DNA of 64,000 bases from an uncultured Verrucomicrobia subdivision 3 bacterium (GCA_903922735.1 CAIXUZ010000060.1:124001-188000); one strand, 5' to 3'. Numbered from the stretch's first letter, positions 18,731 to 29,229 are shown. Notes: generated from the letters alone by a model not told the origin. Program-made: numbers and translations.

Positions 18731-19288
18731 GATTTGCCGTAAATGCCCGATATTAATGTTTTATTCACTCCGCCAGCCAACCGACTTTCTTCACGTCAAT
18801 GTTATGTCAGTCAACTGCGTGGCGACTGGTGATTCAAGTAAAAACATAAAATGTTTCAACCCAGCGATCTTTCAGCCCGCCTGAAATATTGTTTAACTAT
18901 CTACAAACAAGCGGTTTGCGAATTTTATAAAAACTTAGGATTCAGATTCCTGAAAAAAGTTTCGCAGCGCAGCGCACAAGTTCTGAATAGCGACTCAGTT
19001 TTTAGGGCATTGTCCCCAGACTTACGAGGACAACATATTAACATTTATTCGCGAGTTATTCACAATCAAAAAAAACTCAATAAAAACAACCGTTTTAGAT
19101 TGGTTTAAACAAAAAACCCGATCTGAACCGGCTCCCCAGCACCGAGCGTTTGGCCGCCTTTTTCATCCATCTACAATCTGATTTCTCATTTCACCAGCAC
19201 CATGGCAACGGCCACTTCATGGCACTCCTCTCGGCCACTTATCATCTGCGCACACATTAGCAGGCTTGCTTATACTTCTGTATTCGTG
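18731..19288. other. AT-rich gap upstream of dnaA; weak oriC candidate
   Basis: The region has no credible gene. It contains one perfect DnaA box TTATTCACA at 19056-19064 and a one-mismatch box TTATTCACT at 18761-18769. The stretch between about 18841 and 19110 is visibly AT-rich, with runs such as AAAAAAACTCAATAAAAAC. Position next to dnaA is typical for oriC, but only two boxes is few for an origin; they may instead serve dnaA autoregulation. GC skew and a marker-frequency profile would be needed to decide. Confidence 0.35.
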
Positions 19289-19317
19289 TTGACAATGATA
19301 AGGGTTGATGATTTAAT
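19289..19317 (+). promoter_or_regulatory. Strong housekeeping-type promoter for the ileS leader
   Basis: A perfect -35 box TTGACA (19289-19294) is followed after exactly 17 bp by TTTAAT (19312-19317), five of six matches to the -10 consensus. Transcription would start near 19323-19326, right at the first base of the first leader hairpin. No plus-strand gene lies between this site and ileS. Confidence 0.7.
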
Positions 19318-19324
19318 TACCACA

Positions 19325-19490
19325 GTTGCAGGCGGAGTTAGCCCGCAACTTGTTCTTTGAATTTAAAATTTCGGCCCCGGCGTGAGTGCAGACCGGGGCG
19401 CGAGTTCTCCGTAATCTTACGTTGTGCTCATTCTGAATTCCCCGGGTCTTTTGGCCATCCTCTGGCTGACTGACCCGGTTTTTTCTTTTT
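19325..19490 (+). ncRNA. Structured 5' leader of ileS with attenuator-like terminator
   Basis: Three stems follow the promoter. Stem 1 (19325-19349) pairs GTTGC-A-GGC with GCC-C-GCAAC around a 7-nt loop, with one A.C mismatch. Stem 2 (19374-19399) pairs GCCCCGG with CCGGGGC around a 12-nt loop. Stem 3 (19442-19478) has a 7-bp base CCGGGTC/GACCCGG, a 2x2 internal loop and a 7-bp upper helix, and is followed by TTTTTTCTTTTT (19479-19490), an intrinsic terminator. The 3' arm of stem 2 (CCGGGG, 19393-19398) can also pair with CCCCGG at 19440-19445, which would break both stem 2 and the terminator. This mutually exclusive pairing is the layout of an attenuator. The T-box sequence expected for an ileS leader is absent. 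It could alternatively be a small RNA of about 165 nt ending at the terminator. Confidence 0.55.
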
Positions 19491-19564
19491 ATCGGGGCTT
19501 CCGTTCTGATTTTCCGCCGTGACACTCATTTTTCCCGCTGTTAACGTTTCCCTTCATTTTTACG

Positions 19565-22387
<2,823 letters not shown>

Positions 22388-22422
22388 TCGGTTTTTAGCT
22401 GCGGAGCAGCGTCCGGTAGTAG

Positions 22423-22832
22423 CCCACGGTGAAACCGTGGGTTTCATGTCCGAAACAAATCAAGCCCCGGCCGGGGCGAAAGAAAACCGGCGAAGCTTGT
22501 GCAAACATTTTCTGCCGCCCCTGCCGGGGCTGGTTCCCTTTTATCCGTTTAACCCACGGTGAAACCGTGGGTTTCATGCCCGAAACAAATCAAGCCCCAG
22601 CCGGGGCGAAAGAAAACCGGCGAAGCTTGTGTAAACATTTTCTGCCGCCCCTGCCGGGGCTGGTTCCCTTTTATCCGTTTAACCCACGGTGAAACCGTGG
22701 GTTTCATGTCCGAAAACAAATCAAGCCCCAGCCGGGGCGAAAGAAAACCGGCGAAGCTTGTGCAAACATTTTCTGCCGCCCCTGCCGGGGCTCATTCCCT
22801 TTTATCCGTTTAACCCACGGTTTCACCGTGGG
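22423..22832. repeat. Three tandem 130-bp repeats plus a terminal partial palindrome
   Basis: Units begin at 22423, 22553 and 22683 (130, 130 and 131 bp) and differ at only a few positions. A fourth start at 22814 contributes only the palindrome. Each unit opens with an 8-bp stem (CCCACGGT/ACCGTGGG, loop GAA) and carries GCCCC/GGGGC stems and a pyrimidine-rich end. Open frames run through the units on the plus strand but have no coding character. A degenerate relative occurs at 25540-25625. Confidence 0.9.
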
Positions 22833-22961
22833 CTATTTTCTTTCGTCGCTCCGCGACTTTCCGGCCGGCATCACGCTTTTGTTTTGCGCCCGCCAAACAT
22901 TTTATAAAGAAAAACCACCCCGGCGGCGCTCCGGCGCACCCGGCGCGCGACCCGTTCATTT

Positions 22962-23022
22962 GTAGGAGACGACGTGAGGAGTCTCATTATAAAAGTTTGA
23001 GACTCGTCACCTCGTCTCCTAC
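22962..23022. repeat. 61-bp imperfect palindromic element
   Basis: Two 25-bp arms (22962-22986 and 22998-23022) are inverted repeats matching at 23 of 25 positions around an 11-nt AT-rich loop. It resembles short palindromic intergenic elements of the REP/MITE kind. No gene is inside. Confidence 0.8.
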
Positions 23023-23043
23023 CTCATTTGCGCCGGCCCCAAA

Positions 23044-23061
23044 GCGCCAGAGGACTGGCGC
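23044..23061. repeat. Short perfect hairpin, dispersed-repeat type
   Basis: GCGCCAG and CTGGCGC form a 7-bp stem with loop AGGA. It directly follows the 61-bp palindrome and leads into the dyad array. From memory such motifs are widely dispersed in Verrucomicrobiota genomes; this needs a search. Confidence 0.55.
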
Positions 23062-23094
23062 ACTCCACGACGCTCCGCGTTCGCTCGCAGGCCG

Positions 23095-23415
23095 AACCCG
23101 TTCTCCAACGCAGGCAACCGGTGGTCTGCCGGAACGAATCGGTTGGCAAAACCCGCGAACTGGTTGCCTGATGAGCGAACCGGTTCGTCCGGTTTGGCAA
23201 CCGGTTGTCTCGCGGAGCGAACCGGTTGTCTTGGGGAACGAACGGGCTTCCAAATTATTGAACCCAGTTTAATAAAATTCGAACTGGGTTTCCAAATTAT
23301 CAAACCTGGTTCCAAATTTATTGAACTGGGTGCTAAAATTTAAGAACCAAGTTCCTTGTTTTTGGAACTTGGTTCTCTTTTTTGGCAACGGGTTGCCCAA
23401 GGATTGAACCTGGTT
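23095..23415. repeat. Array of 16 dyad cores spaced 20-21 bp
   Basis: Cores of the form AACC(N)GGTT start at 23095, 23116, 23137, 23158, 23178, 23199, 23220, 23241, 23261, 23282, 23303, 23324, 23345, 23366, 23387 and 23407. Twelve of the fifteen intervals are 21 bp and three are 20 bp, a mean of 20.8 bp or two turns of B-DNA. Some cores are perfect palindromes (AACCGGTT) and others tolerate central changes. The 20-bp steps break any reading frame, so a protein repeat is unlikely. The array ends 3 bp after the stop of the orphan gene at 23419. Confidence 0.85.
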
Positions 23416-23418
23416 CGT

Positions 23419-24024
23419 TCAGGGCGTGGGCGTAGTGGTGGTTTTCTTTTTGCCCTGGCCTTCAAAGTAGGAGCCGAGGTTGCTCACCACGTCCTTGTAT
23501 TCGCCGCTGAAATTGGCGGCTTTGAAGAAGTTATAGACCTTGAGCGCCTGGTCGTAGCCGTCGCTGTTGGCCAGGGAGAAGGCGTCTTTGACCTTGTTGT
23601 GGAAGTTATCCTCGGCGTTGACGATGGCGACGAATTGGGCGAGGAAGGTGACGTCCTTGGTGAATTCGGAGAGGTTGAAGTTGGCGGGGAGGACGCCGGG
23701 AAATTGCTGGGCGTATTGGCAGGCCTGCTGGATGAAGGGCAGCCGGCCGTTGGCCGCCTTGTTGATGCGTTTCTTCTCCTCGTCGGTGAGGTTGCGGAGA
23801 AAGGTGAGGAGGGTGAGCAGTCCCTGAAAATGGGCCAGGGCGGCGGCTTTGTCGGTGTCGTTCAGGGTGGCGCTGATTTTGTTTTGCATATCGTTGTTGT
23901 TGTTTTGCTGGTTGATGGCCGCCATCACTTCCTCGACCGTTCCGCCCCAGCGCGCCCCCGGCGTATCCCAGCGCAGCGGCTGTCCATTGGGCAGAATCAT
24001 GTCGAGACGAAGCGGTGTGGCCAT
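23419..24024 (-). CDS. Hypothetical helical protein next to the dyad array
   Basis: About 201 residues from the ATG at 24024 (MATPLRLDMILPNGQPLRWD). The N-terminal 30 residues contain LPNGQPLRWDTPGARWGG. A Gln/Asn run (NQQNNNN) follows, and then a largely alpha-helical protein with LTDEEKKRINKAANGRLPFIQ and repeated Phe/Asn/Lys residues. The end is a polar Gly-Lys-Thr-Pro tail. There is no signal peptide or membrane segment, and I do not recognise a family. The longer frame to 24081 adds 19 unlikely residues. Its only neighbour on the 3' side is the 16-copy dyad array, 3 bp beyond the stop. The coding pattern is convincing but the function is unknown. Confidence 0.75.
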   Translation of the reverse strand: MATPLRLDMILPNGQPLRWDTPGARWGGTVEEVMAAINQQNNNNDMQNKISATLNDTDKAAALAHFQGLLTLLTFLRNLTDEEKKRINKAANGRLPFIQQACQYAQQFPGVLPANFNLSEFTKDVTFLAQFVAIVNAEDNFHNKVKDAFSLANSDGYDQALKVYNFFKAANFSGEYKDVVSNLGSYFEGQGKKKTTTTPTP

Positions 24025-24320
24025 ATGTTTATTTGTCGTTTTATCCGTTGGGGATTCGCGATGAAGCACAGCCCTCCCCATGGCCGCACTACGGTTTTAA
24101 TCCCGGTGCGAAAAAATTGGAAGCGGGAAATTGCGCCGGCGAAAGTTTTTATCCAGGTTGAAGGTGAAAATTAAATTTCCGAATCGTCGCGCGCGTCAGC
24201 GGCTCACGGCAGGCGGGTGCTGACGCCCGCGCCATTCATCGCGATTTCAAAAACGGCATAAAAACGGCAGGCGGCGCATTTTATCGTTTTTATTTGTCCG
24301 GATTTGATTTTTAATTGGGG

Positions 24321-25448
24321 ATGCTCAAGCGAACCGCTCTTTTTTCAGCGCACCAGAAGCTGGGCGCCAAACTCGTGGATTTTGGCGGCTGGGAAATGCC
24401 CGTCCAATACACCAGCATCACCGACGAACATCTGGCTGTCCGCAATGCCGCCGGCCTTTTTGACATTTCGCACATGGGCGAAGTGACGGTGAATGGCGCC
24501 GGGGCGGTGGAATTTCTCAATCGGACGCTCACCAATGACATCCGCAAGCTCGGGTCCGGTCAGGGGCAATACACGCTGATGTGCAATGAGCGCGGCGGGG
24601 TGGTGGATGATCTTTATGCCTACCGGCTTTCGGTGGATGTCTATCTGCTCATCATCAACGCCTCGCGCATCGAGGCCGACGTGGCGTGGCTGAAAGCACA
24701 GGCCGCAAAATTTTCCGGCGGCGAAGTCAACCTCACCGACGCCTCGCATCACTATGCCGCCATCGCGCTGCAGGGGCCGCGCGTGAAGGAATTTATTGCG
24801 ACCGTCATTCCCGGCGCGTCCGGTTCGGTTTTCAAAGTGGGGGCCGTGACGGACTTGAAGAAAAACCAGATTGCCGGCTTCCATTTTGATAACAGCAATA
24901 TTCTGGTTTCGCGCACCGGCTATACCGGCGAGGACGGCTTTGAGATTCTGGGCCCGGAGTCCGCCGCGCAGCATCTCTGGGACAAGTTTCTCGCCGCCGG
25001 CGCGCCGTTTGGCATCAAGCCCTGCGGCCTCGGCGCGCGCGACACCTTGCGCACGGAAGTTTGCTATCCGCTTTACGGGCACGAACTGGACGAACAGACC
25101 ACGCCCATCGAGGCGGGGGTTGGCTTCTTTGTCGCGCTCGACAAGGGGGAATTCAACGGACGCGCCGTTCTGGCCGACCAGAAGGCTGCCGGCCCGAAGA
25201 AAAAACTCGTTGCCTTCAGGATGACCGACAAATCCGCGCCGCCGCGTCCGCATTATCCGATCTGGGCCAATGGCGAAAGCGTGGGCATCGTCACCAGCGG
25301 CACGCAAAGCCCGTCGCTCAACGTCGGCATCGGTATGGGCTATGTCCCGGCGGCGCTGGCGAAGGCGGACACGAAGATTGAGATTGAGATTCGCGGACGT
25401 AGATTTGCGGCCGTGGTGGTGCCAAAACCGATTTACCGGAAAGCATGA
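24321..25448 (+). CDS. gcvT: Glycine cleavage system aminomethyltransferase (T protein)
   Basis: A 375-residue tetrahydrofolate-dependent aminomethyltransferase. The N-terminus MLKRTALFSAHQKLGAKLVDFGGWEMPVQY, the segment DISHMGEVTVNG, GYTGEDGFEI near residue 200 and the C-terminal barrel VTSGTQSPSLNVGIGMGYV are typical. It releases ammonia and transfers the methylene group from lipoyl-GcvH to THF. The ATG at 24321 is preferred over TTG two codons earlier. No glycine riboswitch is seen upstream. gcvH is 10 kb away on the other strand and gcvP is not in the window, so the system is dispersed. Confidence 0.95.
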   Translation: MLKRTALFSAHQKLGAKLVDFGGWEMPVQYTSITDEHLAVRNAAGLFDISHMGEVTVNGAGAVEFLNRTLTNDIRKLGSGQGQYTLMCNERGGVVDDLYAYRLSVDVYLLIINASRIEADVAWLKAQAAKFSGGEVNLTDASHHYAAIALQGPRVKEFIATVIPGASGSVFKVGAVTDLKKNQIAGFHFDNSNILVSRTGYTGEDGFEILGPESAAQHLWDKFLAAGAPFGIKPCGLGARDTLRTEVCYPLYGHELDEQTTPIEAGVGFFVALDKGEFNGRAVLADQKAAGPKKKLVAFRMTDKSAPPRPHYPIWANGESVGIVTSGTQSPSLNVGIGMGYVPAALAKADTKIEIEIRGRRFAAVVVPKPIYRKA

Positions 25449-25539
25449 CCGCCGCGCCGCCAATTCATCGAACTACCCCAGCGCAAAAAGCGCTGGAAGG
25501 GCGGCCCCATCAAATATCGAGGCCTTAACTAACCACCAT

Positions 25540-25625
25540 CCGGGCTGGTTCCCTTTTTGCGTTGAACCCACGGTTGCATCGCGGGCTGCTTTCTTTCGTT
25601 GCTCCGCAACTTTCGGGATGGCTCC
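25540..25625. repeat. Degenerate copy of the 22423-type repeat
   Basis: This stretch repeats elements of the 130-bp family in the same order: GGGCTGGTTCCCTTT, then AACCCACGG, then GGGCT followed by TTTCTTTCGT, then GCTCCGC and ACTTTC. It lies between gcvT and an exported hypothetical gene and shows that the family is dispersed, not confined to the tandem block. Confidence 0.7.
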
Positions 25626-25721
25626 TGCCATGTGCGGTGACGGCCCGGTGCCAACCGGCGAACGCGGGCGTTGTTTTGCAGTTGCCTCGAACGCGTGGCG
25701 GGTTAACTTGTCAGACATCAG

Positions 25722-26579
25722 ATGAAATATTTTTTCGCATCAATCGCCCTGGCCATGGCCGTGCTCCGCGCTTCGGCGCAGGTGAGCGTGGAACTGGTGC
25801 TGGATCAGGAACAGTTTCTCCCCAGCGAATCGCTGCCGGTGGCGGTAAAGATCACCAACCGCTCCGGCCAGCAGCTTCACCTCGGCGCGGAGGCGAACTG
25901 GCTCACCATCAATGTTGAGTCGCCAGAACGCGGCGCAGTCATCAAAACCGGCGAGGTGCCGGTGCTCGGCGCATTTGATCTGGAATCCTCCCAAATAGCG
26001 ACGAAGCGGGTGGATTTACAGCCCTATTTTGCGCTGAATCGTCAGGGCCGATACAAAATCACCGCCACGCTGCGCATCAAGGACTGGGCGATGCAGGTGC
26101 CGAGCGCGCCAAAAAATTTCGATGTCATCGGCGGCGCGTTTTTGTGGTCGCAAGAGTTCGGCGTGCCTTCCACCGCCAACGGCACGCCGGAAGTGCGCAA
26201 ATACACTTTGGAACAGGCCAATTACCTGCGTTCGCAACTCCGGCTTTATTTGCAAGTCAGCGACCCGGCAGAAACCCGGGTCTATAAGGTCGTGGCCCTG
26301 GGACCCATGGTTTCATTCAGCCAGACGGAGGCAAAGGTGGACCGGTTAAGCCAGTTGCATGTTCTCTGGCAAACGGGCGCACAGCGGTTCATCTACTGCG
26401 TCGCCGGCCCGAACGGCACGTTGCTGAAGCGGGAAGACTACGATTGTTTCACCTCGCGTCCGCGCCTGACTGTCAACGACAGCGGTGACGTGCAAGTGAC
26501 CGGAGGCACCCGTCGGCTGCAACCGGTGGAAATGCCCGTAATCCGACCGCCCAATGAACTGCCCCCGACGACGAAGTGA
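25722..26579 (+). CDS. Exported hypothetical protein
   Basis: A 285-residue protein with a signal peptide (MKYFFASIALAMAVLRASA, cleavage before QVSVELVLD). The mature N-terminal half looks like a beta-sandwich of the kind found in proteins with LPSESLPVAVKITNRSGQ segments. The second half contains LEQANYLRSQLRLYLQVSD and a beta-rich region ending in a Pro/Thr tail. I do not recognise a catalytic motif. It is followed by another exported or membrane hypothetical 70 bp downstream, so the pair may be an operon. Periplasmic location is inferred from the signal peptide only. Confidence 0.75.
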   Translation: MKYFFASIALAMAVLRASAQVSVELVLDQEQFLPSESLPVAVKITNRSGQQLHLGAEANWLTINVESPERGAVIKTGEVPVLGAFDLESSQIATKRVDLQPYFALNRQGRYKITATLRIKDWAMQVPSAPKNFDVIGGAFLWSQEFGVPSTANGTPEVRKYTLEQANYLRSQLRLYLQVSDPAETRVYKVVALGPMVSFSQTEAKVDRLSQLHVLWQTGAQRFIYCVAGPNGTLLKREDYDCFTSRPRLTVNDSGDVQVTGGTRRLQPVEMPVIRPPNELPPTTK

Positions 26580-26649
26580 AACGGCCACCCCGAAGGCGGC
26601 ACGGTTTAATTTGCTTTCACGAACCGGCTGCGTTTGCTAGAAAAACTCC

Positions 26650-27534
26650 GTGCGCAAAACCCTTTTTATTTTAAGTCTGTGGTTCGCCACAGTCGCCGGG
26701 ATGATCGGCGCGGAAAATCTGGTGTTAACGGATGGCTCCACGGTGAGCGGCGAAATCGTAAAAGCCGATGAAAACATTTTGATCCTCCGTCTGCCGGGCG
26801 AAGTTTATTCGGCCACCAACCTGTCCTGGCTGCATTTATCGCAAGCCGCTTTGAAGTCACTCGCGGACAATCCCAAGACCAGAGTCTACGTCGCGCCGTT
26901 CATTGAACATCCGGCCGCACCGGAAATCAAAATCAACCCCATCACGCGACTGACGCGGCCGGAACAACCGTCACTATTCGGCGGGCTGGCCAAATCATCC
27001 GTCGGATTGTTCATCCTGCTGGCACTTTATGCAGCAAACCTCTATGCCGGCTACGAAGTGGCGTTGATGCGCGGCCGCCCCCTCGCGGTCGTAATGGGAC
27101 TGGCGGCACTGCTGCCGGTGGCTGGCCCGATCATTTTTCTGGCCATGCCGGTGAAAATAAAAACGGCGCCGGAAGAAATCGCCGATGCCGAAGCCGCCGG
27201 GGAACCGCCGCCGGAGGAGGAAATTCAGATTTCCGAAGCGTCATGGCAAAAGCCGGAACATACGCAGGAGAAACCGCAAATTTTTGCGCGAGGCAAATTT
27301 ACTTTCAACAAGCGCTTCATCGAGACGAAATTTGCGGCCTTCATTGGCGGGGCAACCGGTGAAGCGGCAAAGAAATACACTTTGGAAATCGCCACCCATG
27401 AGGACCGTTTTGTCATTGTACGGATCATCCAAATTAACGCCGACACGGTGGTCCTGGATGCGGTTCAACGCGGAACGGTGACGGTGCCACTTGCGGAAAT
27501 TCAGGAAATCATCCTAAATCCAAAATTCGCATGA
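26650..27534 (+). CDS. Membrane hypothetical protein with exported N-terminal domain
   Basis: A 294-residue protein starting at GTG 26650 with a signal peptide (RKTLFILSLWFATVAGMIG). A small beta domain (VLTDGSTVSGEIVKADENILILRL) follows, then two membrane helices (SVGLFILLALYAANLYAGY and LAVVMGLAALLPVAGPIIFLA) near residues 115-175, a Glu/Pro-rich linker, and a C-terminal beta domain (RFIETKFAAFIGGATGEAAK...VVLDAVQRGTVTVPLAEIQEI). The two LTDGS and VQRGTV segments resemble SH3-like beta barrels. No catalytic residues are recognised. The start codon is uncertain because the Shine-Dalgarno signal is weak. Confidence 0.7.
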   Translation: MRKTLFILSLWFATVAGMIGAENLVLTDGSTVSGEIVKADENILILRLPGEVYSATNLSWLHLSQAALKSLADNPKTRVYVAPFIEHPAAPEIKINPITRLTRPEQPSLFGGLAKSSVGLFILLALYAANLYAGYEVALMRGRPLAVVMGLAALLPVAGPIIFLAMPVKIKTAPEEIADAEAAGEPPPEEEIQISEASWQKPEHTQEKPQIFARGKFTFNKRFIETKFAAFIGGATGEAAKKYTLEIATHEDRFVIVRIIQINADTVVLDAVQRGTVTVPLAEIQEIILNPKFA

Positions 27535-27630
27535 AGCAGCGCATGTTTTTTTGCCTGGCGCGCCCGGTTCCGGCATCCTTCAGCACGCGTTCAAACTCTA
27601 AAGCCTAGTTTCTCAAGGCTCATTTTTCGC

Positions 27631-28575
27631 ATGGCGGCATTGAAAATCATCTTCATGGGCACAGCGGAACTGTCTTGTACCAGCCTCGAAAAACTGACGC
27701 AGGATCAGCGGTTTTCCGTTTGCACCATCGTCACTCAACCTGACAAGCCTAAAGGCCGTGAACTCCAGCTCCAGCCCTCGCCCGTCAAAATTCTCGCGGA
27801 AAAATTAAATCTGCCCGTGCTGCAACCGCTCCGCGCCCGCGACGAGCTTTTTATCGCCAAACTGCGCGAGCTAAAACCGGATTTGATTGTCGTCATCGCC
27901 TACGGTCAGATTTTGCCGGCGGAGATTTTAGATTTACCACCACACGGCTGCCTCAACGTCCATACTTCCCTGCTGCCAAAATATCGCGGCGCGGCGCCCA
28001 TCCAGTGGGCCATTGCCAATGGTGACGCGGAAACCGGCGTGACGATCATGAAAATCGATGCCGGTCTCGACACCGGGCCAATCCTCGCCACACGCCGCAC
28101 GCCAATCCTGCCAGCCGATGATTCACGGACGCTGCACGACCGGCTGGCCCGGCTCGGCGCAGAATTGCTCGCGGAAACCATCCCCGTTTACGTTGCCGGA
28201 AACATTATGCCGCAACCTCAACCGGCGGAAGGCTCCAGCTACGCAGCAAAGATAAAAAAGGAAGACGGTAAAATTGACTGGCAACTACCAGCGGAAATCA
28301 TCCTGAACCGCCTGCGCGCTTTCACGCCATGGCCCGGAGCTTTCACGTTCTTGAAATCCGAACCGAAACCGCAGTTGCTAAAAATTTGGAAAGCCGAAAT
28401 CGCCGGTCAATCCGGCAAAGCGGGCGAAGTTTTGGCAGCGGACAAACACGGGCTCATCATTGGCTGCAGCGGCAACTCCCTGCGGATTTTGGAATTACAA
28501 CGAGAAGGCGGCAAGCGGCTGATGACAGAGCATTTTCTGGCCGGCTGCCCAATCCAGCCGGGCACAACCCTTTAA
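27631..28575 (+). CDS. fmt: Methionyl-tRNA formyltransferase
   Basis: A 314-residue enzyme that formylates initiator Met-tRNA. The 10-formyl-THF-binding core has GCLNVHTSLLPKYRGAAPIQ near residue 108, with the Asn and His of the catalytic triad, and AGLDTGPIL near 148. The C-terminal OB-like domain starts near KIDWQLPAEIILNRLRAFTPWPGA. It is a single gene with no def beside it; def is its usual neighbour. Its stop codon TAA (28573-28575) is embedded in the left arm of a long inverted repeat. Confidence 0.96.
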   Translation: MAALKIIFMGTAELSCTSLEKLTQDQRFSVCTIVTQPDKPKGRELQLQPSPVKILAEKLNLPVLQPLRARDELFIAKLRELKPDLIVVIAYGQILPAEILDLPPHGCLNVHTSLLPKYRGAAPIQWAIANGDAETGVTIMKIDAGLDTGPILATRRTPILPADDSRTLHDRLARLGAELLAETIPVYVAGNIMPQPQPAEGSSYAAKIKKEDGKIDWQLPAEIILNRLRAFTPWPGAFTFLKSEPKPQLLKIWKAEIAGQSGKAGEVLAADKHGLIIGCSGNSLRILELQREGGKRLMTEHFLAGCPIQPGTTL

Positions 28576-28702
28576 GAAATCTCTGCAAAAGCCGCACGCC
28601 GCGCGGTGAAGCGTCTGGCCGGTGGCCGGAATGCACCGGTTGGCCACGTTGCGGTCGAGCCACAGGCTCGACACTACTCCTGTTGCAGAGATTTCTTCAA
28701 GG
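28569..28702. repeat. 134-bp inverted-repeat element at the end of fmt
   Basis: Arms of 20 bp (28569-28588 and 28683-28702) match with one mismatch; the inner 15 bp (AAGAAATCTCTGCAA and its complement) are perfect. Inside lies a perfect 8-bp stem (GTCGAGCC/GGCTCGAC, loop ACA) and a second GGCC-type stem. It overlaps the fmt stop and may act as a bidirectional terminator between fmt and the convergent DoxX gene, or be a small MITE-like insertion. Confidence 0.75.
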
Positions 28703-28776
28703 ATAAGGGTTTCATCCATCAAACCGGCAATAATCGGACGCATCGCCCGATTAGCCATTGTCAGGGCGTTGAAGGA

Positions 28777-29229
28777 TTAATCCGCTTTTTGAATACGGCT
28801 CCGTTCGGGCTTTGAAAACAACACGGTGTCCAAAGAAAACAATCCGCCGCCCGCAATCAATAGCACCACGTAGCCCGCCAGATACAAGAACGCCAATTCG
28901 CCGCCCTGCGGCCCGGTCATTGTCGTTTTATGCACCATCAGGAACGCCACAAACATGTCAATCACCAGAATTGACGCCGCAATTCGAGTCATAAACCCAG
29001 CCGTCAGCAGCAACGAGGCCCCCACTTCGGCAAAAATAACCAAAATCAGGCCGGCTTCCGGCCCCACCCCCAGCGGATCTGGAAACGTGCCCACCTTGTC
29101 GTTAAAATGCACCAGCTTGTCAAAACCATGATTGAACAGCATGGTCAACCCAAACCACATCCGCGACACCAGTAACGCCATGCTCGTCAAATCCGAATCG
29201 TCCGAAGGTACAAATAGTTTTTTGAACAT
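28777..29229 (-). CDS. DoxX-family membrane protein
   Basis: A 150-residue protein with four membrane helices. The segment LVSRMWFGLTMLFNHGFDKLVHF, the central FAEVGASLLLTAGFMTRIAASILVIDMFVAFLMVH and the closing helix LAFLYLAGYVVLLIAGGGLFSLD are the pattern of DoxX-like proteins. These are membrane oxidoreductase-related proteins of loosely defined role, often associated with redox stress. It has no SodA or DoxD partner nearby. The nitroreductase gene 95 bp upstream on the same strand makes a redox-related unit possible. Confidence 0.88.
   Translation of the reverse strand: MFKKLFVPSDDSDLTSMALLVSRMWFGLTMLFNHGFDKLVHFNDKVGTFPDPLGVGPEAGLILVIFAEVGASLLLTAGFMTRIAASILVIDMFVAFLMVHKTTMTGPQGGELAFLYLAGYVVLLIAGGGLFSLDTVLFSKPERSRIQKAD

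Noticed and set aside
18851-19108. 85-residue plus-strand protein in the dnaA upstream gap
   Set aside because: Low-complexity composition, no ribosome-binding site, and overlap with the AT-rich DnaA-box region.
19325-19490. T-box riboswitch in the ileS leader
   Set aside because: The conserved T-box sequence (AGGGTGGNACCGCG) is not present, and no stem I specifier loop is identifiable.
19313-19525. 70-residue minus-strand protein across the ileS leader
   Set aside because: It coincides with the structured RNA and terminator; composition is not protein-like.
22429-22907. Small proteins encoded by the 130-bp repeats
   Set aside because: The open frames are simply the repeat translated; they have no start signals or conserved coding pattern.
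22423-23415. CRISPR array
   Set aside because: The repeats are 130 bp tandem copies and 21-bp dyads with no unique spacers of constant length, and no cas gene is near.
24345-25463. 372-residue protein antisense to gcvT
   Set aside because: Arg/His-rich shadow frame of gcvT with no recognisable domain.
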